A stretch of DNA of 64,000 nucleotides from an uncultured Collinsella sp. (GCA_902479075.1 CABSNK010000001.1:62001-126000); one strand, 5' to 3'; positions 46,459 through 56,500 are shown, numbered from the stretch's first letter. The notes: generated by a model not told the origin, from the sequence alone. Numbers and translations: made by a program.

Positions 46459-47823
46459 GTGGCGGACGAGCGTTGCGTTGGCGAGTTGCTCGACGAGCTG
46501 TTTGGCTTTGGATCGGCAGCCAAGCGCCAGGCGGCGCTTGAGCAGTACGATCGCGGGGGGTTGGTGCGAAAGGTGCGCTCCCGTGAGCTGCTGGGCGTGC
46601 TTAGGGGCATCGAGACCGCCGAGCACGCTGCACGCGAGTCTGCCGTGCGGGCTGTTGACGGGTATATCCGTCGTGTTGAGGGCGCCGCGCTTGCACGCGC
46701 TCGCAAGCAGGCGGGCATTGTTGGACCGCTGCGGATGGAGCGCCGCTATGCTGCCTTTTTGCGCATGGAGGACAAGGCCGAGTTGCTGGTCCGTTTGGAG
46801 CAGACACTTGCGTTTATCGAGGTAAAACTGCGTGCGAATACGGCGGACAGGGTGCGCGCAGCGTACGATGCTGCCGGCGCTTTAGTGCTGCAGGACGTGG
46901 CGCGTCTGAGTGACGTGCGCGTTGTGGATGCCGTGCCTTTGGATGCCGATCTGCTATGCACGCAGCTGGAGCAGATGCGTTGTGCCGCCGATGCGACGGA
47001 CCTTGCGGACATGATCACGGCGACGTTTGAATCTGAGCTGAGTGCGACGGGGTCGCAGGACGCTGACGGGCTTGTGAACGACGTGGCCGGTGGTGTAGCT
47101 GGTGACGTGGCGTTGGAGCGTGAGCTTACCAACGTGCGCGGCGCTGCGCAGCGAGCGCGCTTGGCGGCGCAGGCGTATCGGGCCGAGCGCGCCGCCCGCG
47201 TTGCGGGGAGCACGGTGGAGCCTTCGGGGCTGCCGAAGCCTGCGTGCGTTGCGTGCGAGATGGCGTGTGATGCCGGAAAGCTTTCCGAGTTGCTCGCTCA
47301 GGTTAAGAAGTCGTTTGAGACCTACCGTCGTGTTGTTGCCGACGGCGGGTTGTTCTGTGCGTTTGGCTCTGGCTCACCGCATGGGATTTGCCGGGGCTCG
47401 AGCTATTTGGACTACGATTCTCGGCTTGATGAGGACGTGCTGGTGGGCGAGTACGATGGTGCAACCAGGCATACTGTTCGGCGTGAGGTTGCGATTCCCG
47501 AGCTGGTGGATGAGGCTTCTGACGAGGGCGGCGATTCGCTCATGGTTGCCGTGGCGCGCATGCGCGAGTTTAACGGGCGTCGCTACGATGGTGTGCTGGA
47601 TGAGGATCCTGCGCGCCATGTGAATGCGTTTTGGTATGGACTCAAAAAGCTCAGCCAGTATTGCGAGGCCGCCGTGCGTGTGGATGAGCGTGCTTGGGAT
47701 TGCTTTATCGATAAGGTGCAGTTCGCCTACGATGAGCCCGTGGGGCGCCTGGCCACGCAGATGGACGATAAACAGGTGGCAGCTTTTGTTGCTGCCGTGG
47801 ATGAGCTTGGCGCTGGTGAGTAG
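46459..47823 (+). CDS. Unrecognised 454-residue protein at the 3' end of the BREX locus
   Basis: I do not recognise this protein. It is mainly helical, rich in Ala, Arg, Asp and Glu, with likely coiled coil at about residues 25-130 and 225-250. Notable segments are PLRMERRYAAFLRMEDKAEL, KPACVACEMACDAGKL (three Cys), CAFGSGSPHGICRGSSYLDY and the C-terminal HVNAFWYGLKKLSQYCEAAV. There is no signal peptide or membrane segment. It starts with GTG after TAAGGAGG, 74 bases behind brxL on the same strand, so it is probably co-expressed with the BREX genes. A 68-residue gene follows it. It may be a BREX accessory factor or merely the first flanking gene. Confidence 0.75.
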   Translation: MADERCVGELLDELFGFGSAAKRQAALEQYDRGGLVRKVRSRELLGVLRGIETAEHAARESAVRAVDGYIRRVEGAALARARKQAGIVGPLRMERRYAAFLRMEDKAELLVRLEQTLAFIEVKLRANTADRVRAAYDAAGALVLQDVARLSDVRVVDAVPLDADLLCTQLEQMRCAADATDLADMITATFESELSATGSQDADGLVNDVAGGVAGDVALERELTNVRGAAQRARLAAQAYRAERAARVAGSTVEPSGLPKPACVACEMACDAGKLSELLAQVKKSFETYRRVVADGGLFCAFGSGSPHGICRGSSYLDYDSRLDEDVLVGEYDGATRHTVRREVAIPELVDEASDEGGDSLMVAVARMREFNGRRYDGVLDEDPARHVNAFWYGLKKLSQYCEAAVRVDERAWDCFIDKVQFAYDEPVGRLATQMDDKQVAAFVAAVDELGAGE

Positions 47824-47850
47824 GGTCCTGGTCTGGTGGGAGGTTTCATC

Positions 47851-48057
47851 ATGAAGATCGAAGTTGATGTAGATCAGCTGCGCGAGAGCCTGCTCGACCG
47901 CGCGGGGTCTGCGGCGGGCGTGGGCTTTCCGGCCGCCATGCTCGACGTGATGGATATCGAGGACGAGTCGCCCCAAGAGCTCCTAGCCCGAGCCGAACGC
48001 GAAGGCCTCGACCTCCGTGTCTTCGCCACAGGCGACGATACGGACGACGGTTGGTAG
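47851..48057 (+). CDS. Small acidic hypothetical protein
   Basis: This 68-residue protein starts MKIEVDVDQLRESLLDRAGS and ends ATGDDTDDGW; it is strongly acidic and has no membrane segment. GGGAGG lies nine bases before the ATG. It begins 27 bases after the 454-residue gene and is likely the last gene of that operon. I recognise no family. Confidence 0.7.
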   Translation: MKIEVDVDQLRESLLDRAGSAAGVGFPAAMLDVMDIEDESPQELLARAEREGLDLRVFATGDDTDDGW

Positions 48058-48090
48058 CCATAGCCACCCCTCAACCTTATCCCCTCAATA

Positions 48091-48158
48091 ACTTGCGGTG
48101 AAATAGGGACTGTTTAGGCTGCTAGAAGGCCTATTCAGTCCCTATTTCACCGCAACTT
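48091..48158. repeat. Palindromic intergenic repeat, family A (copy 3)
   Basis: ACTTGCGGTGAAATAGGGACTG and CAGTCCCTATTTCACCGCAACT form an almost perfect inverted repeat. It separates the end of the BREX locus from the antiporter gene and can act as a hairpin for both convergent transcripts. Confidence 0.75.
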
Positions 48159-48172
48159 ATGGGTGGGGATGG

Positions 48173-49774
48173 CTACGACGCTAGCGTGGCAATGACGGCT
48201 TCGTCGCCGGCGTATATGAGGGTGTTGCCGTCGGGGATGATCGTTTGGCCGTCGCGTTTGAGCATCACCACGATAAAGGGGTGCTTGCCTTGCGGCACAT
48301 CGCGAAGACGCTGGCCGGCCAGGCGACCGTGGGGCGTCACGGTGACCTCACGCAGTGTAACCTCGGCACGCTCTTCAAACGTCGGCGTCGCCATCACCAG
48401 AAGGTCTCCTTCCTCGATGACGGTATCGCCGTTGGGCAGCACGGGGTGTGAGCCGTCACGCAGCACCAGGACTACGAGCATGTCGGTGACGCTGCCAATG
48501 TCCGCAAGCGAGCGACCGGCAAACGGATGTCCCGCGCCCACCTTGAGCTTGACGAACGACATGCCGTCCTCGTCGCGGTAATCGTTAAACGTGCGGCGCA
48601 CATCGCCGGCCGCATCGATCATGTCGAGTTTCTTCGCCACCGCCGGCAGTAGCGAGCCCTGCACTACAATGCTCGACACGGCAATCACAAACACCAGGTC
48701 AAACAAGTCGTGCCCACCGGGAACACCGACCACCACGGCAAAGAGGCTAAACACGACCGAAGCCGCGCCGCGCAGACCCGCCCAGCTTGCGAGCGCGACT
48801 TGGCGAGGATTGGTCTTAAAGGGCGCCAACAGCAGGCCGACGGCGACGGGGCGGCTCACGAAGAGCATAAACGCCATGAGCGCCAGGCCCGGCAACAGCA
48901 TTTGGGGCAGGCGTGCGGGCGTCACGAGCAGGCCGAGCAAAAAGAAGATGGTCATCTCGGCCATTTCGGTAAGGGTGTCAAAGAAGTGCGCCATCTCGAC
49001 CTTGCCGGTGATGTCGCTTGCACCCAGCACAATGCCGGCCAGGTATACAGCCAAAAAGCCGTTGCCGCCCAGGTAGCTCGGCAGCGCGTAGGCAACGATC
49101 GCCACGGCGAACAAAAAGATAGTCTGCGCGCCCTCGGCCGTTGCGTGTGCGCGTTCAATCAGACGGCTGGATGTCCAGCCGATGGCAAGGCCCAGCCCCA
49201 CGCCCAGGATGATCTGCTTGGCCAGCAGCACGGGAATGTCGATATTGCCGCCCGCCGCAAGGGTCGCGAGCACCGCGGTGAGCATGTAGGCGACGGGGTC
49301 GTTGGAGCCCGATTCGACCTCGAGCAGCGAGTCGGTGCCGCCCCTCAGCGATAGGTTGTGCTCGCGCAGCACGCTAAAGACGCTCGCCGCATCGGTCGAC
49401 GCCACGATCGAGCCCAGCAGCAGGCCGCCGATCCAGTCGAAGCCCAGTGCGAAGTGCGCAAAGGCGCCCGTGATGCCGGCGGTGGCGATAACGCCGAGCG
49501 TGCTCAGCAGTACCGCGGGCGCGGCGACAGGCTTGGCGCGGTCGATGTTGGTGTTAAAGCCGCCGTAGAACATGATGAACAGCAGCGCCGTACTGCAGAC
49601 GGTTTCGGTAAGCGTGTAGTCGCTAAAGTCGATGTGCGCCGGCCCGTTAACGCCCAGCAGCATGCCGAGCGCGATAAAGATGAGCAGGGTGGGGAAGGGG
49701 AGCTTTTTGCCGACGGGTTTGATGGTCAGACACAAAATGATGACGAGGCCGATAAAGAGAAGTATCTGGTTCAT
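48173..49774 (-). CDS. K+/H+ antiporter, NhaP2-type CPA1 family
   Basis: The 533-residue membrane protein has a CPA transporter domain of about 12 segments (LLLGSIVASTDAASVFSVLR, LLEVESGSNDPVAYML with the ion-binding Asp) and a soluble C-terminal TrkA_C/RCK-C region (FAGRSLADIGSVTDMLVVLV, VIEEGDLLVMATPTFEE). This layout is that of NhaP2/CvrA, which exchanges K+ or Na+ for H+. AGGAGCGG precedes the ATG. It is a single gene. Confidence 0.9.
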   Translation of the reverse strand: MNQILLFIGLVIILCLTIKPVGKKLPFPTLLIFIALGMLLGVNGPAHIDFSDYTLTETVCSTALLFIMFYGGFNTNIDRAKPVAAPAVLLSTLGVIATAGITGAFAHFALGFDWIGGLLLGSIVASTDAASVFSVLREHNLSLRGGTDSLLEVESGSNDPVAYMLTAVLATLAAGGNIDIPVLLAKQIILGVGLGLAIGWTSSRLIERAHATAEGAQTIFLFAVAIVAYALPSYLGGNGFLAVYLAGIVLGASDITGKVEMAHFFDTLTEMAEMTIFFLLGLLVTPARLPQMLLPGLALMAFMLFVSRPVAVGLLLAPFKTNPRQVALASWAGLRGAASVVFSLFAVVVGVPGGHDLFDLVFVIAVSSIVVQGSLLPAVAKKLDMIDAAGDVRRTFNDYRDEDGMSFVKLKVGAGHPFAGRSLADIGSVTDMLVVLVLRDGSHPVLPNGDTVIEEGDLLVMATPTFEERAEVTLREVTVTPHGRLAGQRLRDVPQGKHPFIVVMLKRDGQTIIPDGNTLIYAGDEAVIATLAS

Positions 49775-50095
49775 GGGTAGTGTCCGCTCCTGGGTGGTTG
49801 GCGTGGCACGGTCAGTTGTCTGCGGTTATTTGTACCCAAAGATGGTGGGTTTATGGGGCCGAGCCGCGGGCGTTCGCATTATCGACACGAGGCGGGGGGC
49901 GCGGGCGGTGCTGGTTGGGGCGTTGGTGCTGGTGGCGCGGTGTTTTCGGGGCGTGCGGGCGGCCGCTTGTGACCGTTGGCAGCGGTGGCACTTTCCAGCT
50001 TTATTGCAACGGAGTACAATGGGTAACGTTTAAGTTCAACTTGAAGTTTTAGTCGTGGCATCGGGCTTCGGCCGTAATGCAGGGAAAGGCGTTCC
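49775..50095. other. Gene-free stretch between divergent genes
   Basis: About 320 bases separate the antiporter gene and the metallophosphatase gene. It is very G-rich in the middle (about 49880-49960) and should contain both promoters. No gene or repeat of the other families was seen. Confidence 0.5.
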
Positions 50096-50935
50096 ATGGC
50101 GATCTATGTGACATCTGATGCTCACGGGCACGTGCGCGCGCTGGACGAGGCCCTTTCCAAGATCTCGCTGACGTCCGACGACACGCTGTATGTGCTGGGC
50201 GACATGATCGACCGCGGCCCCGATCCGGTCGGCGTCATCAGCTTGGTGCGGTCGCTGCCCAACGCTCGCGTGCTTAAGGGTAACCACGAGCAGATTATGC
50301 TCGACGCGATCATTGGCCAGGGCCCGCTCGATGCCGAGACCTGGGATATCAACGGCGGTTGGACCACGCGCCAGCAGCTCAACGAAATGGAGTTTGAGGC
50401 ATACGAGGAGCTGGTGCGCTGGGCTGCTGCCCTGCCGCTCTATGCGGTGGTCGAGACTGCCGAGCGACCGTATCTGCTGGTGCACGCCGGCATTCAGACC
50501 GAGGCGGCGCGTGCGTTTTTGCTTGAGCATGGTGTCGATTGCGGCGACGGCAGGGGAGCGGTCGATGCCGATCGCGAGCTGCTGCAGCAAATGCTCGCCG
50601 TGCAGTCGTCCGATGACTTGCTCTGGATTCGCCATGGCTATTGGGATGCCCCGACGGGACTGCTTTCTGCCGAGGGCAAGGGCCCGGTCGTGGTGAGCGG
50701 CCACACGCCCACGGTGTCGCTGGGGCGTTATTGCGAGGTTGGCGGCCTGGCAGGGCTCGATGAGGAGTCGGGCCGCGGGCGGATGGTGCGCTTGGGTGGC
50801 GAGGATACCGCCGGCGTGCCCGATCGCATCGATATCGACTGTGCGGCGGCCACCGGTTCCGAGTTCGGCCGCGTGGGCATCCTGCGCCTGGACGACGGGG
50901 CGGAGTTTTATGCGAACATCAACCCGGGCGAATAA
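50096..50935 (+). CDS. Metallophosphoesterase (Ser/Thr phosphatase or ApaH-like)
   Basis: The 279-residue calcineurin-type phosphatase has the full metal set: SDAHGH (DxH), LGDMIDRGPD (GDxxDRG), LKGNHEQIML (GNHE), LVHAGI and VSGHTPTV. This class includes PP2A-like protein phosphatases, PrpE and diadenosine tetraphosphatases. GGGAAAGGCG precedes the ATG. Substrate unknown. Confidence 0.88.
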   Translation: MAIYVTSDAHGHVRALDEALSKISLTSDDTLYVLGDMIDRGPDPVGVISLVRSLPNARVLKGNHEQIMLDAIIGQGPLDAETWDINGGWTTRQQLNEMEFEAYEELVRWAAALPLYAVVETAERPYLLVHAGIQTEAARAFLLEHGVDCGDGRGAVDADRELLQQMLAVQSSDDLLWIRHGYWDAPTGLLSAEGKGPVVVSGHTPTVSLGRYCEVGGLAGLDEESGRGRMVRLGGEDTAGVPDRIDIDCAAATGSEFGRVGILRLDDGAEFYANINPGE

Positions 50936-51005
50936 TCGCTGCAAAGGGTAGCTAATTTGGGACGGGGCCTTTTTGACTACTTTTGCCCTTCTGCCCGCTA
51001 ATTGA

Positions 51006-51036
51006 TTTTTCTGGGACGGGGATTAAATAATCATTT
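51006..51036. repeat. Half copy of repeat family D
   Basis: TGATTTTTCTGGGACGGGGATTAAATAATCA matches one arm of the inverted repeat at 63797-63875. TTGGGACGGGGCCTTTTTGA at 50957 is a related piece. Confidence 0.6.
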
Positions 51037-51049
51037 GGCCGCCCGCTGG

Positions 51050-51172
51050 CTAAGTGAGTAGACTTTTTTGGAAATGCCGAGCACTCAACATGTTCGCCTC
51101 AATAAAACCGCAGGTCACAGACTTGTGCTTTGTCGGTGTGGTCGGGGATTCGGTAAAAGTCTACTCACTTAG
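51050..51172. repeat. MITE-like inverted repeat element with 18-bp ends
   Basis: CTAAGTGAGTAGACTTTT (51050-51067) and AAAAGTCTACTCACTTAG (51155-51172) are perfect inverted repeats around an 87-base centre without a gene. It lies between the metallophosphatase gene and the flippase pseudogene. Confidence 0.65.
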
Positions 51173-51253
51173 TTTTGCGTGATGCATATTGTCCGCAACG
51201 AGACCCCAGCCGGGGTGATTCCATCGCAAATTCCGGTGACCGGGGGCAGCTAA

Positions 51254-52827
51254 TTAGGCGCCGTATGGGTTGCGGTCGCGTTCGATGCGTTGGCGGATGT
51301 GGGCGTATTCGACAATCAACAGCACCAGCAGTAGGGCCATGATAGCCAGGTAACTTACGACGGCACCCATCAGGCCCAGCAGGTTGATTAAGATCACCGG
51401 GAGCACCACGCTCACGGCAAAGCAGATCAGATAGATCTTGGTGACGTCGCCGGCGTGGCGCAGCACTGTGATGATGGCGTAGATAAAGTCGATGGCCGCG
51501 GTGATGCCGCCAGCGACAACCATCAGCAGCGCCAATGTGCGGTAGCGCTCAAAGTTGAGGCCGTACATAAAGCTCATGAGGGGAATGCCGGGGCCGGCCA
51601 TAAATGCGGCGCATACGCCGGTGATGGCCACGATCAGCGCCATAACGGCAATAATAATCAAGTCAAAACGGCGGCGTTTGCGCGGGTTCGCCCAAATGCT
51701 CGACAGACGCAAAAGCTGCGGTTTATAGACAAATCCGATGCTCAGCAAAATAGCCTGCGCCGGAAAGAACAGGGCATTAAAGTACAGCTGGTATTTGTAG
51801 GCCAGCGTGCCTTCCATCACAAACTTGGGCATGCTCTCGATGAGGTTGAACAGGAACAGTGCGCCAAAGAGCGGGGCGCACTGGACAAACAGGTGGCCGA
51901 CCTCGCGCAGACTCACGCGACGCGATTTTTCGGTTTCGAGCAGGGCCAGCGGCGCGGTGACCAGCACGAGCGAGACGATGGCGGTGACACCCATGGCCAT
52001 GGCCGCGATGGGCATGCTGCGCGTAGGAACAGCGCCACGCTAAAGACCGCGATGACGCCGGCGGAGCGCAGCGTTTGGCTCATGCCGGCCAGGTAGAGTT
52101 TATCGGCCTGCTGCAGGCGGCCCTCGTACACGTCCGCCACGCCGTCGATCACCTTATACAGGTAGACGCCCAGGCCGATCGTTGCCATCTGCGCGTCGTA
52201 GCCGCGGGCACTGCTGTATGCAAGGCCGCAGGCCAGCGCGAATGCTCCGCAAAGCCAGCGGTTGAGCTGGTAGGAGGCAAAGGACGCCTTCTCGTCGATG
52301 TCCGAGACCTGAAAATTGCGCACGCCGTAGTTGCACGCGATCATGATGAGCGTGCCGGTGACAAACGCAATGGAGAACTTGCCGGCTTCCTCGGCGCCCA
52401 CGAGCTGCGTGGACACGATGGTGAGCAGAGGAAACGCCATGCCCCATACGGCGGTGCCCAGGGTATTCCAAAGGTAGTCGCGACGGGTGGCATGATCTTC
52501 GTACTCGGCTTCTTGCGTGGAGAAGCCGCCGCCGTAGACGGCTCCGAGCAGGCGGTTCCACCAGGCATTGACCATGCGGTGGATGGGGCCGGGCTGGCGA
52601 TCGCGCTCGCGGCGACGGCGTGTGGCCTGGTTGCTGTCGGGACCGCCGGCGTTACGCTGGCTTAGCTCTTGGATTCGTGCGAGCTTCTCGGCGGTGTGCG
52701 ATGCGGGGAACAGGCCGTTCTCGATGCGTCCGCCCTGCCCGTGCGCCCCGCCCGATACGGTGGGGTCGGTGACGCCGTTGCGGCGGGCGATGGCGCGGCG
52801 GATGCTATCGAGGGGCGTGATGCTCAA
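51254..52827 (-). pseudogene. Polysaccharide flippase-like membrane protein, frameshifted
   Basis: Two minus-strand frames give one Wzx/MATE-like protein of about 520 residues. The 5' part (52827 down to about 52020) starts at TTG with GAAAGGA before it, has a ~90-residue soluble Arg-rich region, then membrane segments (TLGTAVWGMAFPLLTIVSTQ). The 3' part (from about 52015) continues MAMGVTAIVSLVLVTAPLAL to 51254. The frame changes within a few bases of 52015-52025, after SVALFLR. There is no homopolymer there, so it is either a real one-base deletion or a sequencing error. It probably flipped a lipid-linked sugar. Confidence 0.78.
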
Positions 52828-53006
52828 GGCGGAGTCCTTTCTATTGCTGCGCTCTAGTATAGACGCGGCGGTGTTTGCTCGTGTTTTTGAACGGATTGTT
52901 CAATATTTCGGCAGGCGGCAGAAAATTGTCGGTAAGCGTGCGGTATCCTGTTCAAGTTTTATGACACCCCCGATGCCGCCCTCGCGGTACCAAGGAGCTT
53001 TTACAC

Positions 53007-54578
53007 ATGGACGTCGCCGCATTTTTGCTGGCTCTTGTGCCTATCATCTGGCTTGTCGTGATGCTGCTGTGCTTTAAATGGCCGGCCTGGAAAGCCGCGA
53101 TTGGTTCGTTTGTTCTTTCGTGCGTGCTCGCCTTTGCGTGGTGGCATTTGCCGGTGGCGCAGATAGCCACGGCCTCGCTCGAGGGCTTTTTGATGGCGCT
53201 GTGGCCCATCGTGTTGGTGATTATCGCCGCCGTCTTTACGTATAACCTCTGCGTTCGCACGGGCGCCATGGACGTGATCGGCAGCATGATCACCTCCATC
53301 AGCAGCGATCGCCGTCTGCTGGCGCTGCTCGTGGCGTGGTGCTTCGGCGGCTTTATGGAGGGCATGGCTGGCTTTGGTACCGCTGTCGCCATTCCCGCTG
53401 GCATGCTCGCGGGCCTTGGTTTTGAGGCCGTGCCTGCCGTGCTGATCTGCCTGCTGGCCAACGGCGTGCCCACGCCCTACGGCTCCATCGGCATCCCCAC
53501 GGTGTCCGTTGCCGACCTGGTGGGTCTGGATTCCCTGCACCTGGCGACCGTTCAGCTGGTGCAGCTCGCACCGTTCTTTGTGGTGATGCCGCTGCTCATC
53601 GTGTTGGTTGCGGGCCGCGTGACCGACGATCAAGGCGATGTTGCGAGCGTAGGCGAGCGCCTGCACGGCGTGGCCGGCATCGCGCTGCTCTCTGGCGCGT
53701 CCTTTGTCGGCGCTGCCCTGGTCGTCGCTATGTTTGTGGGCCCCGAGCTTGCCGTGGTCGTGGGCTCCATCGTGTCGCTCGCGCTGACCGCCGCGCTTGC
53801 CATGCGCGCCGAGAAGTCCGGTCACCTGGACGCGCGCTTTCACATGAATATCGAGGCCGGTGAGCAGCTCACCGATAAGTCGGCGCTTTCTGCCTGGTCG
53901 TGTTTCATCCTGATTTTTGTACTGCTGTTGGGTACGTCCAACCTGGTGCCCGCCGTGCATGCCGCGCTTGCGCCCTTTGCGAGTCACGTGCAGGTGTATT
54001 GCGGCGAGAACCCCGGCACGCTCACGTTTTCGTGGATTAACACGCCGGGTGTTTGGATCTTCCTGGCCGCGTTTATCGGCGGCGCCATTCAGGGGGCTTC
54101 GCCGCGCATGATGGGCGAGGTGCTGGCCGCGACTGTGAAGCAGATGATGCCGACGGTAATCACGATGCTTTCGGTGCTGGGCTGTGCCAAGGTGATGGGC
54201 TATGCGGGCATGATCTCTTCGATCAGTGCGTTCTGCATTGCCGTCGCCGGTGGTCTGTACCCGATTCTGGCCCCGTGGATCGGTGCCGTCGGTGCGTTCG
54301 TGACCGGTTCGGGCACATCGTCGGGCATGCTGTTTGGTCCCATTCAGAGCCAGGCCGCTTCGGCGCTGGGTGTGAGCGACTACTGGATGGTTGCGTTGAA
54401 CGCCCTGGGTGTCGCCGCCGGTAAGATGGTCTCGCCGCAGACGCTCGCGATTGGCCTCGCTGCCGTGCACGTGCGCGGTAAGGACGCCGAGCTCCTGGGC
54501 GCAGTGCTGCCCTACGCCGCCGGCATGCTGGTCCTCATGAGCGTCATCGCCATGCTCGGCCAAGGCCTGCCGCTGTAG
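53007..54578 (+). CDS. L-lactate permease
   Basis: The 523-residue protein is a member of the LctP (lactate permease) family with 12-14 membrane segments. Diagnostic stretches are GFMEGMAGFGTAVAIPAGML, LANGVPTPYGSIGIPT and TGSGTSSGMLFGPIQSQAA. It should import or exchange lactate or glycolate with protons. AAGGAG lies before the ATG. No lactate dehydrogenase gene is adjacent. Confidence 0.9.
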   Translation: MDVAAFLLALVPIIWLVVMLLCFKWPAWKAAIGSFVLSCVLAFAWWHLPVAQIATASLEGFLMALWPIVLVIIAAVFTYNLCVRTGAMDVIGSMITSISSDRRLLALLVAWCFGGFMEGMAGFGTAVAIPAGMLAGLGFEAVPAVLICLLANGVPTPYGSIGIPTVSVADLVGLDSLHLATVQLVQLAPFFVVMPLLIVLVAGRVTDDQGDVASVGERLHGVAGIALLSGASFVGAALVVAMFVGPELAVVVGSIVSLALTAALAMRAEKSGHLDARFHMNIEAGEQLTDKSALSAWSCFILIFVLLLGTSNLVPAVHAALAPFASHVQVYCGENPGTLTFSWINTPGVWIFLAAFIGGAIQGASPRMMGEVLAATVKQMMPTVITMLSVLGCAKVMGYAGMISSISAFCIAVAGGLYPILAPWIGAVGAFVTGSGTSSGMLFGPIQSQAASALGVSDYWMVALNALGVAAGKMVSPQTLAIGLAAVHVRGKDAELLGAVLPYAAGMLVLMSVIAMLGQGLPL

Positions 54579-54579
54579 T

Positions 54580-54690
54580 CGGCACTTTGGGAACGTCCCT
54601 AAGTGCCGGCATCTAGGGACACTCCTTGGTTGTTGCCTGTTCATAAGTGTCCCCAACGATTAGTCGATTAAGAACGTCCCCAATGACCAG
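54580..54690. repeat. Intergenic repeat, family C (copy 2)
   Basis: The hairpin CGGCACTT-GGGAACGTCCC-AAGTGCCG (54580-54608) is followed by GGGACACTCCTTGG and AAGTGTCCCCAACG, then AACGTCCCCAATG. These phrases also occur at 10994-11060. It starts two bases after the permease stop and may serve as its terminator. Confidence 0.6.
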
Positions 54691-54829
54691 GCCGCTTGCC
54701 TGCGATTTTTGACCGTTGGGCGGGCGCTTCGCCGTTGCCGCAAAAACGTTTTTGCATATCGGGTACAACGGGCTTTACGTGAGTAAAGTGCGCGCCGCGT
54801 CCACGTGCCGCGTTTTTAAAGGAGGCCCC

Positions 54830-56500
54830 ATGCCTGGTGTTACCCCTGCAGAAGTTCTGTCCAACTTTGGTATTACGCTGGTCGAAGATCCCGCCGATAA
54901 TCAGCCCCGCCTGTTGGTCGATCTACCCGCCGCGGAGCTCGTCGAGCACGCCATCCGCCGCGAAGAAGGCCGCATGGCATCCAACGGCGCGCTGGTGATC
55001 GAGACGGGGGAGCGCACTGGTCGTTCTCCCAACGATCGCTTTATCGTTGACACCCCCGATGTCCACGATAAGATTGCCTGGGGCGCCGTCAACCGACCGC
55101 TTTCGATCGAGAGCTACGAGACCATCAAGGCCGGCATCGTCGACTATCTCAACGAGCGCGATGTGTTCGTCACCCGCGGCATGGCCGGCGCCGACCGCAA
55201 CCACACGCGTCGCCTGCTCGTCGCCTGCGAGCGCGCCAGCCAGGCGCTCTTTATTAAGCAGATGCTCGCCCGTCCGCTCGCTCGCGAAATTGCGCGCGCC
55301 GGCGAGCCGGACTTCTGCGTGCTCGCGGCACCTGGCTACCAGTGCGACCCCGCCATCAAGGGCCTCAACTCCAGCGCCGCCGTGGTTATCAACTTCCAGG
55401 AGCGCGTGATTCTGGTTGCCGGCACCGGTTACTCCGGCGAAATCAAAAAGTCCATCTTCAGCGTCATGAATTACCTGCTGCCCGTCGAGGACGACGTGCT
55501 GCCCATGCACTGCTCGGCCAGCATGGATCCCGTCACGCACGAGACTGCCGTGTTCTTTGGCCTGTCGGGCACCGGCAAGACCACGCTTTCGGCCAATCCC
55601 ACGCGCCTGCTGATCGGCGATGACGAGCACGGCTGGTCCGACATGGGCATCTTTAACGTCGAGGGCGGCTGCTACGCCAAGTGCGAGGGCCTGGACGCGT
55701 TCCACGAGCCCGAGATCTTCAACGCCGTCCGCTTTGGCGCCATCTGCGAAAACGTGGTGCTCGATGAGAATCGCAAGCCCAACTACGATGACGTCTCGAT
55801 CACGCACAACACGCGCGTGGCCTATCCCGTCGAGCACATTCCCAACGCGTGGACCAAGGGCATGGGCACCACCCCGAGCGTCGTGCTGTTTTTGACCTGC
55901 GATGCCTTTGGCGTGCTGCCGCCCATCTCGCGCCTGACGGCCGACGCCGCCATGTATCACTTTGTGACGGGCTTCACCGCCAAGATTCCTGGCACCGAGG
56001 TCGGCGTCACCGAGCCCACGCCCACGTTCTCCTCGCTGTTTGGCGAGCCGTTTATGCCGCTCGATCCCATGGTCTATGCCAAGATGCTCGGCGAGCGTAT
56101 CGCCGACGGTCGCACCCGCGTCTATCTGGTCAACACCGGCTGGATTGGCGGCGGTTATGGCGTGGGCCATCGCATCGAGCTTGCCTACACGCGCGCCCTG
56201 GTGGCCCGCGCCCTCGACGGTACCATCGAGGACAGCGAGTTCGTGCACGACGACATCTTTAACGTCGACATTCCCACCACGTGCCATGGCGTGCCCGACG
56301 GCATTCTGGTGCCGCGCCAGTACTGGCAGAGCACCGCTCGCTACGACGAGGCCGCGCACAACCTGGCCGTGATGTTCGAGGAGAACTTCGAGAAGAAGTA
56401 CTCGCACCTGCCCGAGTCCGTCAAGGCCGCCGGTCCGCACGCTCAGGTGCACGCCGACGCCCGTCATCGCGGACGCGGCCTGCTGGGGCTCCGCCACTAG
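54830..56500 (+). CDS. pckA: Phosphoenolpyruvate carboxykinase (ATP)
   Basis: The 556-residue enzyme interconverts oxaloacetate and PEP with ATP. It has ERTGRSPNDRFIV near the start, GTGYSGEIKKSIFSVMNYLL, the kinase loop FFGLSGTGKTTLSANP (P-loop), IGDDEHGWSD and the NTGWIGGGYGVGHRI segment. In anaerobes it often runs toward oxaloacetate in fermentation; that role is inference. The start is ATG 54830, with AAAGGAGG in front. Confidence 0.95.
   Translation: MPGVTPAEVLSNFGITLVEDPADNQPRLLVDLPAAELVEHAIRREEGRMASNGALVIETGERTGRSPNDRFIVDTPDVHDKIAWGAVNRPLSIESYETIKAGIVDYLNERDVFVTRGMAGADRNHTRRLLVACERASQALFIKQMLARPLAREIARAGEPDFCVLAAPGYQCDPAIKGLNSSAAVVINFQERVILVAGTGYSGEIKKSIFSVMNYLLPVEDDVLPMHCSASMDPVTHETAVFFGLSGTGKTTLSANPTRLLIGDDEHGWSDMGIFNVEGGCYAKCEGLDAFHEPEIFNAVRFGAICENVVLDENRKPNYDDVSITHNTRVAYPVEHIPNAWTKGMGTTPSVVLFLTCDAFGVLPPISRLTADAAMYHFVTGFTAKIPGTEVGVTEPTPTFSSLFGEPFMPLDPMVYAKMLGERIADGRTRVYLVNTGWIGGGYGVGHRIELAYTRALVARALDGTIEDSEFVHDDIFNVDIPTTCHGVPDGILVPRQYWQSTARYDEAAHNLAVMFEENFEKKYSHLPESVKAAGPHAQVHADARHRGRGLLGLRH

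Noticed and set aside
49358..49780. A plus-strand open frame opposite the antiporter start
   Set aside because: It is antisense to a membrane protein with clear motifs and has no ribosome site.
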